Virus record (IMG/VR): IMGVR_UViG_3300035670_000198
Coordinates: 1-63,922 of that record
DNA length: 63,922 bases
Reading direction: 5' to 3' (one strand)
Origin: a virus
The stretch's first letter is position 1; each line of letters opens with the position of its first letter. Positions 44,001 through 53,500 of the stretch are shown here, piece after piece. A program made the position numbers and the translations under genes. The notes beneath the pieces were generated by a model. The model saw nothing but the letters and a program-made list of their open reading frames with translations. It did not search any database and had not been told where the DNA came from.

Positions 44001-44282
44001 ACCATTGAAAGTATTGACTGTTGCACTAGTTCCTTGCCATAGGATATCTCCAGGATAAACTTGCGCAGCATTATTCCGATCAACCTCAACGATCTTTTTA
44101 GCATCAATGACAACTCTGTTACCTGCTTGACAGAAACCATTTACAGCCACATCGTCAAAAAAGATACGTGAGATTTTGTATGGCTTCAAGTTATTAGCCA
44201 CAAATTCTACTTCTCGCCCACGAATATATGGGACAAGATTTGTATCTACGACAACTTTACCAGATTGTGTTGTAATCGCCAT
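41091..44282 (-). CDS. large virion structural protein (baseplate/fibre attachment)
   Basis: The 1063 residues are rich in beta structure. The N-terminus carries VVVDTNLVPYIRGREVEFVANNLKPYKISRIFFDDVAV, which recurs in large virion proteins of cyanophages. The region near 500-620 (DYGIYCTSVDLFFKSKP, VTVKIAEVQNGFPT, EPNREYAIVIGSDSPDYELFVAELG) looks like a carbohydrate-binding-like beta sandwich. The C-terminal 200 residues contain a second conserved block (DDPERISDKSWKLMSK, FKNFQIKVCM). By position after 8 and the DUF4815 protein it occupies the T4 gene 9-12 region, so a baseplate-periphery or fibre-attachment role is probable. Confidence 0.8.
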   Translation of the reverse strand: MAITTQSGKVVVDTNLVPYIRGREVEFVANNLKPYKISRIFFDDVAVNGFCQAGNRVVIDAKKIVEVDRNNAAQVYPGDILWQGTSATVNTFNGLVQSYDSTNRTVTIRQLDGDLDENAQLYFQNVKTTITYSNSNVVSVVDSDTADRYYAGEGVISPQLGNAYATVISISGPNLVYLKQNYLNANVFPVGVSLTVVAGKYKPGDIVYQTADGSQRYDLATFRGIVRYFHTSGQGMLAIEPIQGSFTQNSSNTDPCKIWNASLPSAEALYANKIHTLTFSSGNTIQSIQNAAVNIAVTSYIHRSGVVANTYGATDFIHVNSNNGNNPSDANLIYFVSGTGVGEIKRVLSVDGANLALNSALSFSPDSTTKYTVGNHDVDNYGTVAGLFHIPSYAGFKFKTGNRLFTITDTARYNDPDYGMRACATYSASGILQTTQRIQTTPVLPPVSETDGSSLVVPAAPTDRPAVGTPVKPPVTGSTASTIPRIPLGDGMAQTFFTPKPNSNKQDYGIYCTSVDLFFKSKPSVSTYFKNSKTLTRGSLQLPVTVKIAEVQNGFPTKNYLASKSVSAKDVNVSDIPSVNDPLTATKFTFDDPVYLEPNREYAIVIGSDSPDYELFVAELGTDVLGSSTTTTVRISEQPYAGSFFRSQNSSTWTPYQNQDLMFVLNKAAFDTSGTVRFALDAPPVANIDLDRVMLTSADLKFPVGLVDYSLKGVYSATLAQETNGIDLDPFKTIEFGTISDKSSKNSINRRRLVQGNANSFVLTADMSSSDADVSPIVNLERLSLTAATFLINNAGLSNTKIAITNFGSKYICSNTSSADPLGSITVHGSTNTAVNTAAISFRNTYYPYPAYNVGLYALTITGGNGTSAAGFAVANTDGSNTVSSIVLSHIGSGYTTTPTVAIQAPTFGGTTGGSTAAAVVSGEDGKSGGNILSKYITREIVLEDGFESGDLRVFMDAVRPTGTDILVYYKVLSADDPERISDKSWKLMSKVKDDYSRNPNTFIGLEFRPSLDENRISYIENGISYPIGGTFKNFQIKVCMITTDQSLIPRVKNLRISAVPEG

Positions 44283-44302
44283 ATTTTATCTCTTACCTAA
44301 AG

Positions 44303-47300
44303 TTAGTTTCTATCATAGTTGAATTCTAGCAAATCATCTATAGATCTGCCGCCACCGCCACCACTTTCTGCGCCTCTGCCGCCATTGGCAAGCACGATTT
44401 GTGGTGTTGTGGTTGGATTGGTTGATTCGTAGATTGGTTCTGGATCAACAAATGTCGTAAACTCAGTTGTTGCTGGAACCCACTTAGAATCATCAAATAG
44501 TCCACCATTGGTAAACATATCACCAAGTGAATATGATGTTGCACCGAATGTGAAATTTACACCAAAGTTGATTGGCGAAATTCTGAACCATGGATCATAT
44601 TCTAGAATAAATTCTGGGAATGGTTCTGGTTCTTCAACTATTCCTGGAGGTGGAGCTGGTTCCTCTGGGATAACAGGGCGATCTGGTCCAACTGGAACAA
44701 CAACTACGATGTCATCGTCTGTTGCAGGTGGTGGATCAGTACCTGGATCTTCAACGATCACCACGTCAGCATTTGCTTTTGGTGGCGGTAACGTTGTAGG
44801 TGGTAGAGGCTCAATGACCTTCTCACGAATAACCGTTACAGTTTCAACGATTCTTTCTGGAACCGTGATGACTTCTGGCTTCAACGTCTCAGATACCCAA
44901 ACGTCTGTTTCTGGTGTCAAAGTAATTGAACCATTGAACTGACCAAACAAGAATGGTTGCACGGAAACAGATTTATCAGAAGCAAGACCTTGAGTGATTG
45001 CTGGAACTTCAGTATAACTCAAGCAAACAGTTTTCTTATTGACCGTGGTGTTTTCTTTATCGATTGGCTTCAAGCCAAGTGAGTAAACTTTCATTGCAGG
45101 GATCATGAATCCACCTTCAAGCGCAACGTTGAAATCTGTGCTCTTGTAGTCTGCAATGTTGAAGTTTAGGAAGTTTTCACCAACTAGACCATACTTCTCT
45201 TTCTCAGTGCCATCTTCATATTGAGTCTTGTCGCCCATTGCCAACTTTTCAACATTGTTCAACGAAGTGAAGAACTCAACTCTCTCAAGACGCTTGTCCA
45301 TACGAGAAATATCTTTCATCGTATAACGCTTGTTCTCGTTATACTTTAGACGAACTTCACGAACATCTGCCACATAAGGTGGGAGATATAGTGTGTAAAG
45401 TGTCATTGCGTCATCAGAATCAGCAGGTGGGAGTGGCTGTGGAGCAGCCTTACCCTTGATGACTCTAAATTCTTTATCTTTTGACAATACAAGTTTATCA
45501 ATACGTGGTAGATAATAATCGTATGACAACTCTGTTGTCTCGTCAGGAGATGAAATGGCTGGAACGATATATTTCTTGTCACCATCACCTAGAATCTGAG
45601 TTGGTCTAAAGTCTAAGCAATCTCTTAGATTGTAGACAGTGCCTGTTGATGAGGTGTAGACAGGAATCGTTCCGTTTTCATATTCTTCTTGAGCATATGA
45701 ATCAACAGAGAAGAACGAAACGTTTGTGCCAGTTGCGTAGATATGCTGATAGAAGTCAACATGCACAAGAAGTTTTGCGCTTGGAGAATCGTATCCATCT
45801 TTTAGAATCAATTTAGCGTGTTCATAGCGATCGTCTTTCTGACCATAATCGATATAGAAGTGATCAGTGATATCAGTGTATACGGTCGCGTTTGGTAACA
45901 TTGTAGAGTTACCTGCAATGACCTTACGAACACGAACTACGTCTGGAACATATAGTGAAATGGCATCGCCTGGACGAACTGTCGTATACTCAGTATTTGA
46001 AACAAACACTAGACCATTAGCCATGTCAACATTACCATAAGGAATGTTGGCGGTTGGGCTAACTCTCAATTCAATGTTTGTATTAGCGTTTGTTGTAGTC
46101 GTTGGATAGTTGAATGACGTGAGCGTATACTCTGTATTGCTGTGCAACACTTTTCTACGAATCTTATCTTCAGCATCGTTTTGTTTTACAAAGACAATAA
46201 TGTCGACTGAATTCAATCCAGTTAGACCAGTATCAATTGTCAAAGAGTCGTTTGTTTTCGTGATATTTCCAGCATCTAGTTGGAGAATATCACCGTTTGA
46301 CACGCCAGTCTCAGAGCCTTTGTCTCTTACGACTACGATTAGATTATCTTGAACTGCAGAGGTTGAATCTGCCCATGGAAGAGTTTCGAATGTAGTTGTA
46401 AGACCCTGACCACCTGCGATTTCGAATATACCGCTTCCAGGTGATGTTGGCGGACGATCAGAAATAATCTTATTGTGAACATAATCGCAGTTGTTGATCG
46501 AACCGCGTTTTGCATATGTTCTTGGTAGTCTGAATACCAAACTTTGCTTCAATGTGTCTTCAGTTGAAGTTTCTCCAGTTGTGTACTTGGAGTATGCAGA
46601 AACATTCATAGAAGAATTTGACACAACAGCTTGATTGTTTGCTACAATCGGACCTGCAATGAAAGCCTCAGCATGATCAATCTTGAAGTTCAATTGAACT
46701 ACGCTTGTTCCATTCGGAACTGCACCACCAACTTTTGCGCCATCATCAAATTCACGATCTAGCGTTGCCTTTTTACTTGAACCATCATAGTCTGTAATCA
46801 AGCGCGTTTGATTTGTTACGTTTGAGGAATATGCAGTTTGTTTGAATACTTGTAGAGGGAATGCTGCAGAAGTTGACAAGAACGTACTTGTAAACTCAGT
46901 ATTGACTAAGAATGTATTGTTGTTTGGTACGTTTACAACTTCTCTAACTTCGTTATTGATGCGAATAATATCACCAACATTGACCTTTGTGACTCCACCA
47001 TCATCGAGTAGGTCACTTCCAACATGAACTTCGAATGTATTCACATTGATATTTGCTCTAGAGATTCCTGACAACGCATCAAGGCGAACAGGAAGAATCG
47101 TAACAGCAACATTCACATAAGCATCATTCAAGGCAGAGAAACTAGTTGGTAGACTGATTGATTTGGCATTATCAGATGCTGCAGCGACCGTTGTTACGAT
47201 TGGTCTCATGTTGATATCTGACAGATACAACTTGAAAGCACCGTTTGAATCTGTATCAGAATTGAATGGATCAGCACCGTAACGAACAAAATTCTTTACT

Positions 47301-48526
47301 CTTGCTGTACCGATCTTTGTATTTTGATAGGTGTTGGCGTCAGCGCCAGTACCTAATCCAACAGCAATCTTAGAAGAATCAACGCAGTGAACGTCAACTT
47401 TTTCTAGTGCGGCGATATTGATGAAACCGTTGCTGCTTCCGCGCAACCCAGTGACATAGATTGAATTTCCGTAAGAAATATCAACATCAGTTTCAACCAA
47501 ACGTTTTACGTCGGCTTCGCTGCGCGGCTTCTCGACATTGAGTTTCATCGTACCGATGGTTTCAAACTCAAATCCTTTGACGTATGCTTTTCCTGGCTCG
47601 ATCACAATCGTATATTCGTCGTTGTCGACACCATCAACCAGCGATGCGCGGAATGGTCTAACTGTGTAATCGCCAGACTCATCGAATGTACGACGAGCAA
47701 GAGTTTTTTCTAGTTCAGCATAGACTGGATACTTGACTTGTTTTGTAATTAGTCCGTTCTCAACTCTCATCAACTCGAAGAACTTAGATTCATCAACCAC
47801 AGTATCAAGTGGGCGAGTCGTTAGAACAAGACTAAATTGAAAACGATCAGCACCTGGAGCCTGATAGTTGAATGAAGACTGGGCTGGATCAAGTAGAGTT
47901 GTATCAATTTCGCTATCAACAATTTCTTCGTTGATTTCAAGACCGATTTTTACGTTTGCTGAAGATGAGTATGGCGATACAACCGCAGTTTGATCGAGAA
48001 CCTTTACGAAGTAGCCGTCTGCATAGAACACACCCTCGTTGATAGAAACGATTGTTCCAAGACCGCTTGAGTTTGAACTATTAGCCTGAGCCTCTGTTGT
48101 CTCGCCAGCAACCTTGATGATGTCGCTGTTGGTAAATTCATTACCAGTAACATAACGAACCATAAGAGTTGGTTCGCCATCGAATGGATAGTACGTTGCA
48201 AGAACTTTAGCCTGAACATTGCCAGAGGAATTGCGGATAACGCGATCTTCGAAATCAGCAACATCAATATCGATACTATTGTATGTCTTTTCGAGTTTCA
48301 GCCACTTGCACTTATTGTCAAGAGTCATATTACCGCCGATGACTGGAGAGCCATCTTGGAAGACATGATCGCCGAACTGCTTGATTTGATTTTGTAGGAT
48401 AGACTGAATCTGCGTAAGTTCACGAGCCTGAACCGCTCTTCCAGGCTTGAAGAGAACCTTCACATAGTTGTTATCTAATGCGTTCTCTTTGAAATCGTCG
48501 TAATATGGGTCAATGTTGAATTCCAT
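44303..48526 (-). CDS. DUF4815-type large virion protein
   Basis: The 1407 residues begin with the DUF4815 hallmark: YYDDFKENALDNNYVKVLFKPGRAVQARELTQIQSILQNQIKQFGDHVFQDGS. The long middle is beta-rich and includes a copy of the GDIIRINNEVREVV module also found in the neighbouring baseplate genes. Residues 1250-1330 are very Pro-rich (ERIVETVTVIREKVIEPLPP onward), and the end is a Gly-rich tail (GGRGAESGGGGG). DUF4815 proteins are abundant virion components of marine T4-like phages, probably at the baseplate periphery. It lies between gene 8 and the 1063-aa protein. Confidence 0.88.
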   Translation of the reverse strand: MEFNIDPYYDDFKENALDNNYVKVLFKPGRAVQARELTQIQSILQNQIKQFGDHVFQDGSPVIGGNMTLDNKCKWLKLEKTYNSIDIDVADFEDRVIRNSSGNVQAKVLATYYPFDGEPTLMVRYVTGNEFTNSDIIKVAGETTEAQANSSNSSGLGTIVSINEGVFYADGYFVKVLDQTAVVSPYSSSANVKIGLEINEEIVDSEIDTTLLDPAQSSFNYQAPGADRFQFSLVLTTRPLDTVVDESKFFELMRVENGLITKQVKYPVYAELEKTLARRTFDESGDYTVRPFRASLVDGVDNDEYTIVIEPGKAYVKGFEFETIGTMKLNVEKPRSEADVKRLVETDVDISYGNSIYVTGLRGSSNGFINIAALEKVDVHCVDSSKIAVGLGTGADANTYQNTKIGTARVKNFVRYGADPFNSDTDSNGAFKLYLSDINMRPIVTTVAAASDNAKSISLPTSFSALNDAYVNVAVTILPVRLDALSGISRANINVNTFEVHVGSDLLDDGGVTKVNVGDIIRINNEVREVVNVPNNNTFLVNTEFTSTFLSTSAAFPLQVFKQTAYSSNVTNQTRLITDYDGSSKKATLDREFDDGAKVGGAVPNGTSVVQLNFKIDHAEAFIAGPIVANNQAVVSNSSMNVSAYSKYTTGETSTEDTLKQSLVFRLPRTYAKRGSINNCDYVHNKIISDRPPTSPGSGIFEIAGGQGLTTTFETLPWADSTSAVQDNLIVVVRDKGSETGVSNGDILQLDAGNITKTNDSLTIDTGLTGLNSVDIIVFVKQNDAEDKIRRKVLHSNTEYTLTSFNYPTTTTNANTNIELRVSPTANIPYGNVDMANGLVFVSNTEYTTVRPGDAISLYVPDVVRVRKVIAGNSTMLPNATVYTDITDHFYIDYGQKDDRYEHAKLILKDGYDSPSAKLLVHVDFYQHIYATGTNVSFFSVDSYAQEEYENGTIPVYTSSTGTVYNLRDCLDFRPTQILGDGDKKYIVPAISSPDETTELSYDYYLPRIDKLVLSKDKEFRVIKGKAAPQPLPPADSDDAMTLYTLYLPPYVADVREVRLKYNENKRYTMKDISRMDKRLERVEFFTSLNNVEKLAMGDKTQYEDGTEKEKYGLVGENFLNFNIADYKSTDFNVALEGGFMIPAMKVYSLGLKPIDKENTTVNKKTVCLSYTEVPAITQGLASDKSVSVQPFLFGQFNGSITLTPETDVWVSETLKPEVITVPERIVETVTVIREKVIEPLPPTTLPPPKANADVVIVEDPGTDPPPATDDDIVVVVPVGPDRPVIPEEPAPPPGIVEEPEPFPEFILEYDPWFRISPINFGVNFTFGATSYSLGDMFTNGGLFDDSKWVPATTEFTTFVDPEPIYESTNPTTTPQIVLANGGRGAESGGGGGRSIDDLLEFNYDRN

Positions 48527-48536
48527 GAACTTCTAC

Positions 48537-50570
48537 CTAGAATGAAAGTACAATTTTGATTTGATCAATCTGATTATCTACACGAGTAATATTCGTTCTA
48601 TTTTCCATATAAATCAAGTCTCCTGTGAAAGGCTTGATTTCGGAATTAGAAATTCCCAAAATAGGAGTCGATATTCCAGAAACCGTGCTCTTTATCGGAG
48701 AAGAGACTGTAAACGTCCCTGTGATATTATTTATGTAAAGAAAATTATCCCCTGCAGACCAGTGGGCTACATTTGCCACTGCAGTTGCCGATTCTATTTC
48801 ACTTCCGATATAAACCGTTTCGCCATTTACAAAATTTGCCGTCACAGGATCGCTCACCAATAGGCGAGTCGTAGTTCTATAGTTTGTTAGATTTGCAAAC
48901 CAAGCACTATTAGCAATGAGAGGATTGACGAGCAATCCGACCTGATTGAACTTGAACATGTTCGTTGAATCGCTAATTGGAATCTTCGTTCCATCCGTGT
49001 CGTCGTTCAACTCTACGCAAATCATTAGACTATGTGCGCGGAGCTCTTTGGCTGGATTGGATCCATGACCACCAGTAGGACCAATTTGAATGTCAAACTC
49101 AGCATTTGAGCGTTCGACAAACATCGTCTGACTATTTGCTGCGTGGATAAATGGAGTATTTACAGATAGGCTGGTGTTATTGATCACAGAAACGACATTT
49201 CTTGATGCGCCGTTGATTGTGACAATATCATTCACATAAACGTTACCGAAGAATAAATTAGCATTCGATGCAGTATTTGCATACACAAGAGTGGAACCAT
49301 CGATATTCACAGTACCAGAAAGAGTTGCAGTTTGTGGAAGTCTATCAGCAAGTTGGTTATTAGCTGTTATCGTTCCGCGAGTATAGTTGTTACCGCCGAT
49401 TTGTACAGAAACAGAGGTAATGTTACCATTTGAAACTCTTGCTAAAAGTTTGGCAGAACTTCCGTCTGTGTTTGTGATTGAGAGGAAACTTCCAGTGTTG
49501 GTGTTACCACCCCCAGCATATCCTGAACCACCCCACAAAACACGAACGATATCGACTCGCCCATCTTCAGTAGCAGCCAATACAGCGTTGTCTGTCACGA
49601 CAGGCATCCACTGAGACGTGAAGAATTTTTGCTTCAAACCAGGTGGGATTGTATACATATACTTCCAGCGATATCCATCGCCAGTTACAATGAACGGATC
49701 TTCTGGGAGCTGACCGTCGATATCAATTGTTGGTTCAATCGTCGACGGAGAGTTATTTCCGTTGAATAAGCACTTGAATACTTGATCTCGATTATTACGA
49801 ACATAGAAAGTATTTGCGACCTGAGGATAAGTATTATCTCTTCTTTGAACTGTCACATTAGTATTGCTATATGCAGCATTAGCATTCAGAGAAATAACTT
49901 TGTTACTACGGACAGAAACAACTTCTCTTGCGTCTTCGCCAATAACGATAACGTTTCCTGTTCCAACATTACCGACAAAATTTGCAGTATTGCCGATAAC
50001 AATGAGACTATTACCGAGTAGAGTTAGAGACTGAGAAGAATTTGTATTTGAGAATACACTATTCACAACCAATAGCGTATTATTTGTGACAGAAACAACG
50101 CTCTTAGTTGTGTTGTTTACAGAGATTAGATCTCCAGGGAAAACATATGATGTGAATGTTGTTCCGAGTCCAGTTACTACATTTGAATTTGATGATACTG
50201 AAACAGTCCCACTCAAAATAGTATTAGCGTTTGAGTTTGCTGTACCAAGATTATGGTAGTCAACATATGAGAAAATTTCAATATGATCTTCATATGTGTC
50301 ATACGTTCTTCCGCTCGCCCAGTCTACTCTTGAGATAACTGGCTGCATATCGGATTCGAAGACTTTCTTCATACCAACCATGCTATAGTAGAATTCGTTC
50401 TTGCTATTTGTCGTGTAGATTACATTATCCACATTTGATGGGTCTGACCCAGTAAATGCTGGTGAGCGACCAATCGTGACGTAAGTATTGCTTGTTTCTG
50501 TATTGGACAAATCTTTCTTTAGGCGATCAATTATAAAATTGCTAAAGAGTGGAGTTATGAGCGATTTCAT
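48537..50570 (-). CDS. 8: baseplate wedge protein gp8, enlarged
   Basis: The 677 residues are twice the T4 gp8 length (334 aa). The conserved gp8 core is visible at the start (TYVTIGRSPAF, MVGMKKVFESDMQPVISRVDWASGRTYD), in the middle (GDGYRWKYMYTIPPGLKQKF near 297-317) and at the end (GDLIYMENRTNITRVDNQIDQIKIVLSF, parallel to T4's end). Between these lie inserted beta modules, at residues 118-240 and again near 410-480. gp8 is a dimeric wedge component next to gp7 and gp10. The neighbours 7-like, 6 and 25 support the call. Confidence 0.9.
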   Translation of the reverse strand: MKSLITPLFSNFIIDRLKKDLSNTETSNTYVTIGRSPAFTGSDPSNVDNVIYTTNSKNEFYYSMVGMKKVFESDMQPVISRVDWASGRTYDTYEDHIEIFSYVDYHNLGTANSNANTILSGTVSVSSNSNVVTGLGTTFTSYVFPGDLISVNNTTKSVVSVTNNTLLVVNSVFSNTNSSQSLTLLGNSLIVIGNTANFVGNVGTGNVIVIGEDAREVVSVRSNKVISLNANAAYSNTNVTVQRRDNTYPQVANTFYVRNNRDQVFKCLFNGNNSPSTIEPTIDIDGQLPEDPFIVTGDGYRWKYMYTIPPGLKQKFFTSQWMPVVTDNAVLAATEDGRVDIVRVLWGGSGYAGGGNTNTGSFLSITNTDGSSAKLLARVSNGNITSVSVQIGGNNYTRGTITANNQLADRLPQTATLSGTVNIDGSTLVYANTASNANLFFGNVYVNDIVTINGASRNVVSVINNTSLSVNTPFIHAANSQTMFVERSNAEFDIQIGPTGGHGSNPAKELRAHSLMICVELNDDTDGTKIPISDSTNMFKFNQVGLLVNPLIANSAWFANLTNYRTTTRLLVSDPVTANFVNGETVYIGSEIESATAVANVAHWSAGDNFLYINNITGTFTVSSPIKSTVSGISTPILGISNSEIKPFTGDLIYMENRTNITRVDNQIDQIKIVLSF
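48728..48734 (-). promoter_or_regulatory. candidate intragenic late promoter ATAAATA before the DUF4815 gene
   Basis: ATAAATA on the minus strand inside the 3' part of gene 8, about 200 bp upstream of the DUF4815 ATG. Confidence 0.3.
49851..50219 (-). repeat. beta-module insertion in gp8, shared with neighbouring baseplate genes
   Basis: Residues 118-240 of gp8 carry two copies of a module reading SGTV...VTGxGTTF...GDLIxVNN...SVVSVTNNTLLVVN. Similar copies occur later in gp8 (about 49100-49350), in the 7-like gene (about 52330-52541 and 50735-50945) and once in the DUF4815 gene (near 46850-47000). Confidence 0.7.
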
Positions 50571-50577
50571 TTATTCT

Positions 50578-53500
50578 TTAGTTCCCTGTAAGTGTCACGA
50601 TTTTGAATTTGAGACCACCACCAGCCAAGTTAGGTACAACGTGATATACTGCATTCGTTGTATTGCCATAATATGCTAGATTGATATCGATATAGTTAGA
50701 AATGACAGCATTTACTCTAGCGTTTTGAGACGTTGCTCTCTTCAAGTAAATGACTCCAGATGCATTAGAAGTATATGGAGAGTCGACACTCAATACTGTA
50801 GCATTCGAGATATTTATCACTTGTCTAACCTGGTTTGCGACCATGATGTAGTCGTTAGCCATAAGTTGCGTATCAAAGAGAGTGTTTGTTCCGATGACTG
50901 TTCCGTTATTTGTGAATATCTCAACTGTTCCTGTTTGAGCAGTGTAAACATTAGCAGTTACAATATTCAACGAAACATTATCTCCAGCTCTGACAATTTC
51001 AGAAAGAGTATTCGTATTGCCAGCAACAACTAGGCGAGTATTCGACAAAACTTCCAATGCTTGGATTGTTGAATCACTAGTGAAATTACTATTCACAACG
51101 AAATGCGTACCGTTCGTCACAGAGATAACTTCTCTGACGTCGCTGCCGACGCGAATAATATTATTTTGAGATATAACTGGCTGTTCTGGGTTTGGTGCCA
51201 AGTTTCCTGGATACAATCCATCATATCGCGAATTTGGTAGAGCCATCACTTGATTTCCCGTCGTATTAGACGCACCAAGAATACGAAGGAAGATCGTGTT
51301 ACTTGAAACTAGACCCTGACCTCTATAGACAAAGTCTCCGTAAACTTCTAGTTCTGTGTTACTGTTGATCTTAGAGATCACACCGCTAATTGGCAATCTA
51401 AGCACCTCAGGAACAACGATATCATCTGGATCATCATCCATAATAATCAAGTCGCCGACGTTGACTCTCGTATTAGCATAAAGAGAGACATTGTTTGGAT
51501 CTGGATCCCAAGTTGTAAATGTTCCTGTGACGACGTTTGATCTAGAATTTGCTACTGCAACAGTAGCGGCTGCAGCACCCTCAGTTCTATTTCTAGAAAG
51601 AATTGCAGTCACATTTGAAGAGTACTCAGTGACTCTTTCAATATCGTTTCTTGAAAGAGTTTTCGAAATCATTGCCATTCCCGCAGGGTGAGCAATGTTT
51701 CTAATTGTTGTTTCGTAATCGACTAGATTCTTTTCTGATTCAATGACGTAAGAGAAGTTGTGATAAATCTTACCGTCTTGAAGAACCTTATCAGCGCTGA
51801 CAAAACCATCTGTGTTTAGATAGAATCCATTGAACTCAATCAAACCGTTTGCAAAGAATGCTTTAGCCTTCGCCAAACCGTTACCGTAACGCATTGGATT
51901 TGGTAGACCGTCTGCAATAACTTGAGGTGGATATTGTTCAGGCGCAGGAACATTCATTGAAACATTTGAATTGCAATACACACCATTGGCGCTGATCAAA
52001 TCTGTTGTATTGCTGAATGCTCCAGAATAATCATAAAGTCGTAGAACACCTGTTTCTCTATTGTAAGACTTTACGTTTGCTCTAAATGTAGAGTTAGCAA
52101 TGCTATCTCCTTGATAGACATATTCTGTCTCAGTAAAGACATTTGCTTCTGGGATTGGATTGATCACTGTATCCAAAATCTTCAACGAGACATTTGGAGT
52201 TGCAACGTAATCATAACCTCTATAGATCAATCTCAAATCTTTGATTCTACCGATAGCAGAAGCATTTACAATATTTTCTACTCCATCACCGAACAAATAT
52301 CCGATCAATACAGGCTCAACACCGCTTTGTTTTTCTATAGTTGTGTCAGTTGCAGTTGTTTTGAATTCACTATTGACATATAAATGAGTATTGTTGATAA
52401 CACTCACAACTCTACGAATTTCATTATTGACTCTAATCAATTGACGATTATTAGCCGCAGCGCTACCAGCAAAAGCTGTTCCTGTTCCAATCACTAAATT
52501 GCTACCGACTTGAATATTTGCTGTGCCGCTGAGAGTAGTATATGTTGGAGATTGTCTTGTGACATGAAGATCAGGTCTTGCCAGATAACCCTCACCACGA
52601 TCAGTAATCGCGATTGATGTAATTCTTCCGCCAGAGCCAACTGATTGTACAACTGCAGATCCACCATATCCACGACCATCAAAAGAAATTGTATCACCTA
52701 CAGAATAACCTCTACCACCATCAACAATTCGAATTTGAGCAATCAAGCCTAGATCTTTGAATGTTTGCCAGTGAGTTTTCTTCAACTCTTTTTCATCTTC
52801 GTAACTATACAAAGAAGATAGTTGAGTGTCATAATGAGACTCAATACCTAGTGCTGGTGCTTGTCTAAATCCTGCGCCTCCATTGATCACAGAAATCAAT
52901 GCGATACCACCAGTATTTTCTGTGACATAGTCAAAACATTGGATTAGTTGGCTTTGTGAGTTTGCTGGAACTTGATCATTGACAATTGAGTTGACAATGA
53001 ATACTTTATCCGTGTTCTTAGTTTGCAATTGTGAGCCGCTGAGTGCAGTTGCAACACTATCAACACCCTGAAGTTTGACATCATAAATCAGAATTTCGCC
53101 AGTATTTGCAGAAACGCCACCAACACCGAAAAGGGTATTGTTTGGCGTTGCAACTTTACCAGAGAATCGAGCATCTAGGAAGTTAGTTCCATTTGCCCAA
53201 ATTTGCTCTCCGTTTGCATAGAAATCATCTTTATCTGTTTCTGTGACATTCAATATAACGTTACGATTATTTTGCGTAAACACATCATAATCTGTATCAC
53301 TAATAACAGTATCAGCCATATAATCGATAACGCTGCGATCATATGTAATTGGAATCAAGAAATCTCTTTGGCTATTTGATGATGAGTCTGTTTGATTGAG
53401 AACAGTAACCTGCAAATCAGTGAATAGATTTGCGCGTGGATCATCACCAACGCCACGATAAACAATAACCTCAGTATTTGAATAGAGGCGATATCCGTAT

